A DNA stretch of 6,960 bases from Promethearchaeota archaeon (GTDB lineage: Archaea > Asgardarchaeota > Lokiarchaeia > Sigynarchaeales > SOKP01). The notes below the pieces were generated by a model. It was not told the DNA's origin and made no database searches. It saw nothing but the letters and a program-made list of their open reading frames with translations. The position numbers and the translations under genes were made by a program. The stretch is taken from positions 1 to 6,960 of the forward strand of contig JAHLWV010000115.1 in assembly GCA_019057735.1 (NCBI GenBank), given 5' to 3'. Of the stretch, positions 1-4,892 are shown piece by piece. Position 1 is the first letter of the stretch. Each line of letters begins with the position of its first letter.

Positions 1-54
1 AGAGCTAAAAGGATAATACGGATTAAACTAGGCTTTCTCAAAAAGAAACACTAA
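1..54 (+). other. Possible C-terminal tail of an upstream gene
   Basis: Frame 1 is open from the first base and ends at TAA 52-54, giving a 17-residue basic tail (…RIIRIKLGFLKKKH). The other two + frames hit stops within about 15 bases. This is too short to assign and may be chance in AT-rich DNA. If real, the upstream gene runs in the same direction as E1 and ends 64 bases before it. Confidence 0.2.
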
Positions 55-83
55 AAGAATTTAAATTTTCTTGAAGGATAATC

Positions 84-92
84 AATATATAT
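84..92 (+). promoter_or_regulatory. Candidate archaeal TATA box for the E1 gene
   Basis: AATATATAT lies 27-35 bases before the E1 ATG. At the usual archaeal TATA-to-start distance of about 26 bases, transcription would begin only a few bases before the ATG, giving a nearly leaderless message. A second AT-rich candidate, TTTAAATTTT at 59-68, would give a leader of about 25-30 bases that includes the weak ribosome site GGGA at 107-110. No clear BRE element can be read, so this is a pattern match only. Confidence 0.4.
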
Positions 93-118
93 TCTAATAA
101 AATTTAGGGATATTAAAA

Positions 119-1699
119 ATGACAGTAACAAATAAGGAAGATATCAAAAAATCCCGTATGTACGCCCGCCAACAATTAATCGACGGTTGGGATCAAGAAA
201 TAGTACACGAAGGTTGCATTATGATCGTTGGTGTGGGGGCTTTAGGTTGCGAAATAGCAAAGGATTTTGCATTAATGGGTATTGGAAAAATAGTATTAGT
301 AGACTTGGATACTATTGAAACATCTAATTTATCCCGTCAAATGTTATTCAAACCGGGGGATGAAGGTCGTCCTAAGGCAGAAGTCGCAGCTGAAAGGCTT
401 AAAGACATGAATCCATTCTTAAAAGTCGATTTTTACTTTGAAAAACTCCAGAAATTACCGATGTCAGTGTACGAAGAGTGCGACGTCGTCGTTGCCGCCT
501 TAGATAACTTTAATGCACGGTTAGATTTGAATAAGATTTGTCTTCGGCTGAAAAAACCAATGGTAGAGGGAGGAACAGTAGGATTTGAGGGTCATGTACA
601 AGTAGTTATCCCTAAAGATTCAGGACTCAAATATAAAAACAGAGAATTTGAAATCGAAAAAGTTGTAGACACGATAATGTGGGAATATGATAATCCAGAG
701 TATTTAGATGCACAAAAAGAAATCGAACAACTAGAATACTTGATAGAACGATTGAAGCAAGAGAAGCTCGAGCCATTTAGAAGATTAGTAAGAAAACAGG
801 TAGAAACAGAATTTGATAAAAAATATGCTGAGGATCTTATAAATATAACGCCTTGTTATCGATGTTTAGTTCCAGTCCCTCCTGCAGATGATAAATTAGT
901 TGCGGCGTGTACTTTAAAAGGGCTTCCAAGGAATAGAAATCATTGCGTTATAAAAGCTGAAGTTCTTTTCGAAAAAGATTACGGTTTTAAACCGGATATG
1001 AATGTTGATGACGACGTGGTAAAATTAAAGGCTTTAGCTCAAAAAGAATTGGAGGAATTAAGGGGCAGAGTTTTCAACGAGAACGTTTCCGAAGAAAAGC
1101 TAGAAATACTTACACCAGAAGAAATTACAGAATGGAAAGAAAATATAAAAGAAACTTTCGGAGAAGATTATAAATTTGAAGAAATGGAAAACATCTTAGG
1201 TAATAAAATAGCTGCCATCCAATCAGTAAGCTCTATAATCTCTAGTATTCAATCGCAGGAAGCTCTAAAATTATTGTTTCGAGTACGTGGAAGAAATATC
1301 GGTCCACCGATGGATCCTCCTTATATTAATTATAATGGCGTTTATGGCCAATTTGATCAATTAGATATTACCAAACGGGAAGATTGTTTAGCATGTGGAG
1401 ATATTGAAGGTGAAGAAAATGTACAATTAGTCGTTCCGTTTGATGCCGATGTAGGCTATATTTTCAAAGCTATGAGAATATCAGGTCATACTTTAGAACC
1501 AATTTTATGGATGATCACTAACCCAGTTAATAAAGAAATGTATTGGAATCCTTATATGAGTGGTGAATTCAAAGATCCAACCATAAAACTAACGAAATTA
1601 AAAATAAAAAGCAACGATATCCTAACTCTCACTCCACTTGGGAAGGCAAAAGTAGAATCGGAAATTAAAAAATACAATGTGATTATTACTTTCATTTGA
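119..1699 (+). CDS. E1-like ubiquitin-activating enzyme (ThiF/UBA family, with UFD domain)
   Basis: This is an archaeal E1 that should adenylate the C-terminus of a ubiquitin-like protein, take it as a thioester, and pass it to an E2 in the cytoplasm. Visible features: E1-type N-terminal YARQ with an arginine-finger candidate at R17; Rossmann loop GVGALG (38-43); LVDLDTIETSNLSRQ (60-74) with D62/D64, N70 and R73; K86; ALDNFNAR (127-134) with D129 for the metal site; zinc pairs C246/C249 and C423/C426; catalytic C264 in the AACTLKGLPRNRNHC block (262-276), as in UBA2/UBA3; the helix IAAIQSVSSIISSIQSQEALK (364-384). Residues about 432-526 resemble the ubiquitin-fold domain that recruits E2. The architecture matches the catalytic half of eukaryotic E1s and is longer than MoeB or ThiF. 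Odd points: a charged insertion of about 75 residues (about 168-243) before the first zinc pair, and a stop codon supplied by a transposon. The ATG at 119 is the start, with weak GGGA nine bases upstream. Confidence 0.93.
   Translation: MTVTNKEDIKKSRMYARQQLIDGWDQEIVHEGCIMIVGVGALGCEIAKDFALMGIGKIVLVDLDTIETSNLSRQMLFKPGDEGRPKAEVAAERLKDMNPFLKVDFYFEKLQKLPMSVYEECDVVVAALDNFNARLDLNKICLRLKKPMVEGGTVGFEGHVQVVIPKDSGLKYKNREFEIEKVVDTIMWEYDNPEYLDAQKEIEQLEYLIERLKQEKLEPFRRLVRKQVETEFDKKYAEDLINITPCYRCLVPVPPADDKLVAACTLKGLPRNRNHCVIKAEVLFEKDYGFKPDMNVDDDVVKLKALAQKELEELRGRVFNENVSEEKLEILTPEEITEWKENIKETFGEDYKFEEMENILGNKIAAIQSVSSIISSIQSQEALKLLFRVRGRNIGPPMDPPYINYNGVYGQFDQLDITKREDCLACGDIEGEENVQLVVPFDADVGYIFKAMRISGHTLEPILWMITNPVNKEMYWNPYMSGEFKDPTIKLTKLKIKSNDILTLTPLGKAKVESEIKKYNVIITFI
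1676..1695 (-). other. Predicted guide segment of the TnpB omega-RNA (antisense to the E1 3' end)
   Basis: In TnpB systems the guide is the host sequence immediately beyond the transposon right end. Reading on the - strand past the predicted terminal TCAA (1699-1696), the next 20 bases are the complement of the last E1 codons. The predicted RNA guide would therefore match E1 DNA and be antisense to the E1 message. Guide length is set from known TnpB proteins, not measured here. Confidence 0.55.
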
Positions 1700-1703
1700 A
1701 CTA

Positions 1704-1723
1704 CCAGCACCTAAAGGAGCTGG
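1704..1723 (-). repeat. Right-end (RE) hairpin of the IS element
   Basis: Imperfect palindrome: arms CCAGC and GCTGG, one A/A mismatch on the + strand (T/T on the - strand), inner CCT/AGG. It begins four bases after the E1 stop. On the - strand it is preceded directly by GAAT (1727-1724), the IS608-type right guide. On the + strand it is followed by the T-rich ATTCTTGTTTCTT, so it could also act as a terminator for E1 transcripts. Confidence 0.8.
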
Positions 1724-1745
1724 ATTCTTGTTTCTTCGACCACTG

Positions 1746-1759
1746 CGCCCTAAAGGGCG
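1746..1759 (-). repeat. Internal hairpin of the putative omega-RNA
   Basis: Perfect five-base-pair stem CGCCC/GGGCG with a TAAA loop, extendable by a G/T pair at 1745/1760. It shares the CCTAAAGG core with the RE and LE hairpins, which suggests descent from, or mimicry of, the end hairpins. Confidence 0.55.
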
Positions 1760-1788
1760 TCTTACACGATCTCCACAAGCGTAACTTC

Positions 1789-1803
1789 CCGTGGTCCCCA
1801 CGG
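1789..1803 (-). repeat. Hairpin next to the tnpB stop codon
   Basis: Six-base-pair stem CCGTGG/CCACGG with a three-base loop. Weaker pairing of 1784-1787 with 1805-1808 extends it up to the tnpB stop codon. It is probably part of the omega-RNA scaffold. Confidence 0.5.
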
Positions 1804-1807
1804 TAGG

Positions 1808-2977
1808 TCAAATAATGACGGCGATTCCTTTTTCTTGTAAGAGGCGAATACCTTCTCTCTTAAGATTCGTTGAAGCGTTTAAATCTCGTTGATGGCGCGT
1901 CTTGCAATCAGGACATACCCATTCGCGCTCTGCTAATGTCAATTCTGAATTCCTATGCCCGCAGACGGAGCATAACTTACTTGAGGGAAAAAAGCGGTCT
2001 ACCTCTTGATAATGCTTTCCTCGCCATTCAAGCTTGTATTTTAACAGTGTTTTAAACTGGTGCCATGAAAAGTCTAAAGTCACGGATTTTGAAAGCCCGC
2101 TATTAAACTGTTGCATTCCTTGAACGTTAAGGTCTTCCAAGACCACCGCTTCATACTTGTTAGCAAGTTTAAGGGTTGTCTTGTGCACCCAATCGTGTTT
2201 TTTATTCCAGGTTTTCTCATATACCCGAGATAACCGTAATCTTGCCTTCCATTGGTTCTGGGAACCCTTTTTCTTGCGGGATAATTGGCGATGTAATTTC
2301 TTAAGTTTAGGCTCAGAGGAGCGATAAAACCTCGGATTGGAAAAGTTCTCATTCTCGCCTACTAGAAACTCAGTAGCGGACATATCAAACGCTCCTATAC
2401 GCTCTTCGCAGATTTCAGTCAGAGGTGTAATATCGAGCTCTCTCTCAATTAAAATCGCCGCGAAGTATTTTCCGCTCTTGGTTTTCGAAACGGTCACATG
2501 GCGAATTGGTACCGCAAAACTCCGACTGTCTTTATACTTTATCCATGTCTTAATTTTAGGGAGCTTAATCCGTTTTCGGTCAAAATCGATCTTGATGTTA
2601 TCGTTGACGTTATAAGTGGTATAGGATTGCCTATTTCTCTTTGATTTAAACCTCGGGTACCCTACTTTTCGATTCTCCTTTAGCCCTTTAAAAAAGTTCT
2701 GGAAGGCTTCTATTAAACTTCGAGTAGTAGATTGCAAAGCTTTGCTATCTACCTCTTTCATGAACTCAAATTCTTGTTTGTATTCCTTTTCTGTTTTGTA
2801 CTCGTGTTCTCTTAGAGCTTCATGGTCGTCTTTAAGCTGTTGATATGTATCGTTGCGTTCAGCTAACATCTGATTCCATAGCAAACGACAACAGCCAAAA
2901 GTCTTGTTAAGTACCTCTCGTTGGAGGTCTGTAGGATATATACGAACCTTGACTGCTTGGTTAACCTTCAAGAGCAA
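1808..2977 (-). CDS. tnpB: TnpB RNA-guided endonuclease of an IS200/IS605 (IS1341-type) element
   Basis: The protein has 389 residues, a normal length for TnpB. Known TnpB proteins use an RNA from the transposon right end to cut DNA beside a short motif equal to the element's insertion target, which helps retain the element. Visible features: N-terminal KVRIYPT (10-16), typical of OrfB; a split RuvC nuclease with D198 (GAFDMS), E281 (VLEDLNVQGM) and D365 (HQRDLNAS); zinc ribbon C336/C339 and C355/C358. All catalytic and zinc residues are present with no frameshift, so it looks functional. The first RuvC motif reads GAFDMS instead of the usual GIDLG, a mild deviation. The start is TTG at 2977, four bases after GGGAG; a second in-frame TTG at 2971 is ten bases after it and gives MKVNQAV, which is equally plausible. 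No tnpA is nearby. Confidence 0.93.
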   Translation of the reverse strand: MLLKVNQAVKVRIYPTDLQREVLNKTFGCCRLLWNQMLAERNDTYQQLKDDHEALREHEYKTEKEYKQEFEFMKEVDSKALQSTTRSLIEAFQNFFKGLKENRKVGYPRFKSKRNRQSYTTYNVNDNIKIDFDRKRIKLPKIKTWIKYKDSRSFAVPIRHVTVSKTKSGKYFAAILIERELDITPLTEICEERIGAFDMSATEFLVGENENFSNPRFYRSSEPKLKKLHRQLSRKKKGSQNQWKARLRLSRVYEKTWNKKHDWVHKTTLKLANKYEAVVLEDLNVQGMQQFNSGLSKSVTLDFSWHQFKTLLKYKLEWRGKHYQEVDRFFPSSKLCSVCGHRNSELTLAEREWVCPDCKTRHQRDLNASTNLKREGIRLLQEKGIAVII

Positions 2978-3131
2978 TTTTCTCCCTTTGATTTTAACGT
3001 ATTTCTTTCTGATATTCCATCACGAATATTTTTGTTAGGGTACGATAAAAAAAAGATAACTTAGTAGGTTTTATGATTTTTGTCAGCATTCATCCATGCC
3101 CTAAAGGACATGGCTTTCTGCTTTAATAATG
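2978..3131 (-). other. Left end (LE) of the IS element and tnpB leader
   Basis: Non-coding stretch between the left cleavage site and tnpB. It holds the LE hairpin and the ribosome site GGGAG (2986-2982). AT-rich stretches near 3045-3055 could serve as the tnpB promoter, but no convincing TATA box stands out. Confidence 0.6.
3094..3113 (-). repeat. Left-end (LE) hairpin of the IS element
   Basis: Arms CCATG/CATGG around CCTAAAGG. On the - strand the single mismatch becomes a T/G wobble, so the stem is nearly continuous. AAAG (3117-3114) lies directly 5' of it on the - strand, as in IS608, and the TTAC target lies 18 bases further out. Its core and mismatch position match the RE hairpin at 1704-1723. 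Confidence 0.8.
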
Positions 3132-3135
3132 GTAA
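3132..3135 (-). other. TTAC target site of the insertion; remnant of the original E1 stop codon
   Basis: On the - strand these bases read TTAC, the IS608 target and the likely TnpB target-adjacent motif. On the + strand they read GTAA. Joined to 1694-1695 (AT) they give ATG TAA in the E1 frame, so bases 3133-3135 are the displaced original stop of E1. Confidence 0.75.
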
Positions 3136-3138
3136 AAA

Positions 3139-3153
3139 TTATTATTCTTTTTT
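3139..3153 (+). terminator. Probable original E1 terminator (T-rich tract), now displaced
   Basis: TTATTATTCTTTTTT lies just beyond the left flank of the element. Archaeal transcription often ends at such T-runs. Before the insertion it would have started four bases after the E1 TAA; it is now separated from E1 by the 1.4-kb element. No hairpin is associated with it. Confidence 0.45.
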
Positions 3154-3173
3154 GTAAACTCCGATCACAGTTG

Positions 3174-3791
3174 TCACAATTTATTTGTATCTCTTACATG
3201 GTTAATAAGAGTGTCGATATAGTATGACTCTATACCTGCATTAGCTCCCGCTAATAAATCTATATCGGAGTCGCCAAAATAGATCACTTCTTCAGTATTA
3301 ACTTTGAAATAATCTAAGATTTTTAATAAACCATCGGGTTCAGGTTTCCATTTTCTAACGTCTTCTCGCCCTACAAAATATTCAAATTCATTAAGGATTC
3401 CTGCCATTTTAAGTGATATGAGAATAGTAGAATGCGTGTTTAGCGAAAAAACCGCCAATTTAGCATTAGGAGATACTCCAAAGACCTCTTTATTATTAAT
3501 GAAATAAACCGTTTCTTTAATGGGCTCATTACTTGTTATATTTTCAAGTTCATATTGCTGTATAAGGTTAAAATTTAGTTGAAGTTCTTCTTCATCCTCC
3601 ATCTCAACGATTCTAGAGAGGATTGCCGACATACTTTTTAAATTGATAGTTTCTCGATTCTTTTCTGTAAAACGGGTAATTAAAGCTCTACGTAAAGAAT
3701 GCCAATCAGCAGCCAATCTTACAATAGTACCGTCTAAGTCAAAAACAATTACTTTCTTTCTGGTGAACGAAAATGGTAGCTTTTTTGTCAT
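3174..3791 (-). CDS. HAD-family hydrolase, phosphoglycolate-phosphatase-like
   Basis: Soluble 205-residue phosphatase of the haloacid dehalogenase superfamily. All four motifs are visible: motif I FDLDGT (17-22) with nucleophile D18 and acid/base D20; motif II AVFSLNT (113-119) with S116; motif III KPEP with K149; motif IV YFGDSDIDLLAGANAG (171-186) with D174 and D178 for Mg2+. A small helical cap lies between motifs I and II (about 27-100), as in phosphoglycolate phosphatase and beta-phosphoglucomutase relatives. The KPEP and GDSDID motifs favour a small phosphate ester as substrate, but which one cannot be read. The ATG at 3791 is the start, with GGAAG 15 bases upstream, which is far for a ribosome site. 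It follows the iron-sulfur gene on the same strand after 83 bases and originally converged on E1, whose old stop lies 38 bases from this one. Confidence 0.9.
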   Translation of the reverse strand: MTKKLPFSFTRKKVIVFDLDGTIVRLAADWHSLRRALITRFTEKNRETINLKSMSAILSRIVEMEDEEELQLNFNLIQQYELENITSNEPIKETVYFINNKEVFGVSPNAKLAVFSLNTHSTILISLKMAGILNEFEYFVGREDVRKWKPEPDGLLKILDYFKVNTEEVIYFGDSDIDLLAGANAGIESYYIDTLINHVRDTNKL

Positions 3792-3826
3792 GTGCTCGAC
3801 AATTACTTCCTCATTTACTAATTATG

Positions 3827-3834
3827 ATAATATA
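3827..3834 (-). promoter_or_regulatory. Candidate TATA box for the HAD gene
   Basis: TATATTAT on the - strand lies 36-43 bases before the HAD start codon, which would leave a leader of about 13 bases. This AT-rich gap is only 83 bases long, so read-through from the upstream iron-sulfur gene is an alternative. Confidence 0.35.
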
Positions 3835-3874
3835 CTATCCAAATTAAGTTTTAACAGAGAATTTTACAATGGGT

Positions 3875-4747
3875 TCATAAGCGAGCATAAAATTGTGCCT
3901 TATATCCTATTTTATGAAAAGGACATTCTTTAATACACACAGAACACCCCATAGTTTTGTAAAAGTATTCTATGCACTTTTCACCGTCGATCCGGGTAAC
4001 ATTGCCGTTTTCTTTAACAATTGGTTCGTCGTAAATTGCGCTAACGGGGCACAGATTAAGGCACCTTTTACATTTTTTGCAGTATTGCTCGATATTAACA
4101 GGTTCTTGAACAACTTCTGGAAGAGGAGATATATTAACTGAAATTACAGATAACCTTTGTCTAGGACCGAATTTTTTAGTAATTAAAAGACCCTGCCTTC
4201 CTATTTTACCTAATCCCGCTTTTACTGCCATAGCTGGATATAGGATTGGTCCTCCAAGAGGATGACAACCAATTGCTCGATATCCTTTTGATCGTATAAA
4301 GGCTGTTAATTTATTAGTGGCTTCACCTAACTCTGCATAAATATTTAGAGATTCAATTCCTGCTGGAGGTTCAGGTGCCGCATCTATTGCTTCGTAGTCC
4401 ATCTCCATCCCCAAGACGATTGCGTTCTCGTACAAAACATCGATTCCACCAATGTGATCGTTCTCAAAGATAAAATCTTCATCTACGGGAGCAAATCCTA
4501 TAAGATCGATACCTAGTTTTTTTGCTTGAACAATAATTTCGTCCCATAACTCTTGAGGGGCAGACTGAACGCCTTCAGGGAGGTCTTTAATCTCCTTTTT
4601 ATAGGTTGAAATCGCTTTCCGAATCGTATTAAAGACTTTTGGAATTATCCTCATTACATTTCCAGATGATGGACCTTCTAGATCTTTTATATCGAATTTG
4701 GTCAGTTCAATCAATCTTGACTTTAATCCCTTTGACTTCTTTAACAT
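3875..4747 (-). CDS. QueG/reductive-dehalogenase-like protein with two 4Fe-4S clusters
   Basis: The protein has 290 residues from the ATG at 4747. The C-terminal part has a two-cluster ferredoxin domain: C223, C226, C229 and C233 followed by P, then C258, C268, C271 and C275 followed by P. Before it, AVKAGLGKIGRQGLLITKKF (174-193) and the strand SVISVNISPLP resemble the core shared by epoxyqueuosine reductase QueG and corrinoid reductive dehalogenases. A redox reaction using a cobalamin-type cofactor is therefore likely; the substrate is unknown, and tRNA queuosine reduction is only one option. There is no Tat signal and no membrane segment, so it acts in the cytoplasm. The ATG at 4747 is preferred because GAG lies seven bases upstream and a good TATA box at 4789-4797 lies inside the longer reading frame, making a TTG start at 4819 unlikely. 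Confidence 0.85.
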   Translation of the reverse strand: MLKKSKGLKSRLIELTKFDIKDLEGPSSGNVMRIIPKVFNTIRKAISTYKKEIKDLPEGVQSAPQELWDEIIVQAKKLGIDLIGFAPVDEDFIFENDHIGGIDVLYENAIVLGMEMDYEAIDAAPEPPAGIESLNIYAELGEATNKLTAFIRSKGYRAIGCHPLGGPILYPAMAVKAGLGKIGRQGLLITKKFGPRQRLSVISVNISPLPEVVQEPVNIEQYCKKCKRCLNLCPVSAIYDEPIVKENGNVTRIDGEKCIEYFYKTMGCSVCIKECPFHKIGYKAQFYARL

Positions 4748-4788
4748 TGTTATCTCACAAATATCATTTATGGGTTTAATCCAACCAG

Positions 4789-4797
4789 TTTTATAAA
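4789..4797 (-). promoter_or_regulatory. TATA box for the iron-sulfur (QueG-like) gene
   Basis: TTTATAAAA on the - strand closely fits the archaeal TATA consensus. It lies 42-50 bases before the ATG at 4747, which implies a leader of about 20 bases carrying the GTGAG ribosome site. This position supports the 4747 start. Confidence 0.6.
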
Positions 4798-4892
4798 GAT
4801 TATTGTTATAAAAACACAAGGAATAATCTTAATATCACTCTATTATTGATCAATTTCAAAAAATAAGGGTAGAATTCAGAGAAAAGAAGAGG

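Larger units (their letters stand above)
1696..1807 (-). ncRNA. Putative omega-RNA scaffold / right-end region of the TnpB element
   Basis: These 112 non-coding bases follow the tnpB stop on the - strand. They contain three hairpins in a row: 1789-1803 (CCGTGG/CCACGG), 1746-1759 (CGCCC/GGGCG) and 1704-1723 (CCAGC/GCTGG). In studied TnpB systems the guide RNA is made from the 3' end of tnpB through the right end into flanking host DNA, so the true RNA probably starts inside tnpB and ends in E1. The structure is seen here; the RNA role is inferred from family knowledge. Confidence 0.6.
1696..3131 (-). mobile_element. IS200/IS605-family element, IS608-like ends, tnpB only
   Basis: Complete single-strand-type insertion sequence of 1436 bases, oriented on the - strand. 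Left end: flanking TTAC (3135-3132), then 18 bases ending in AAAG, then a hairpin (3113-3094). Right end: GAAT, a hairpin (1723-1704), four bases, then terminal TCAA (1699-1696). TTAC/AAAG and TCAA/GAAT are the cleavage-site and guide pairs known for IS608, so the boundaries rest on four independent short matches plus two hairpins. There is no target duplication, as expected for this family. It carries tnpB but no tnpA, so mobility would need a TnpA supplied from elsewhere. It lies across the E1 stop codon. Confidence 0.85.

Noticed and set aside
119..1699. MoeB, ThiF or another sulfur-carrier adenylyltransferase instead of E1
   Set aside because: The AACTLKGLPRNRNHC catalytic block, the C-terminal ubiquitin-fold-like domain and the nearby E2 favour E1. 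MoeB and ThiF are about 250 residues and lack these.
1870..2615. Open frames of about 60-90 codons on both strands inside tnpB
   Set aside because: They overlap an intact, motif-complete tnpB in other frames and show no domain or ribosome site of their own.
3132..3173. A gene between the transposon and the HAD gene
   Set aside because: The stretch is 42 bases and is explained as the old E1 stop plus a T-rich terminator between convergent genes.
3643..4141. Short + strand open frames over the HAD and iron-sulfur genes
   Set aside because: They are antisense to genes with full conserved motifs and have no recognisable protein features.
4748..4819. N-terminal extension of the iron-sulfur protein to a TTG at 4819
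   Set aside because: The extension contains the best TATA box for this gene, lacks a ribosome site and adds no conserved residues.
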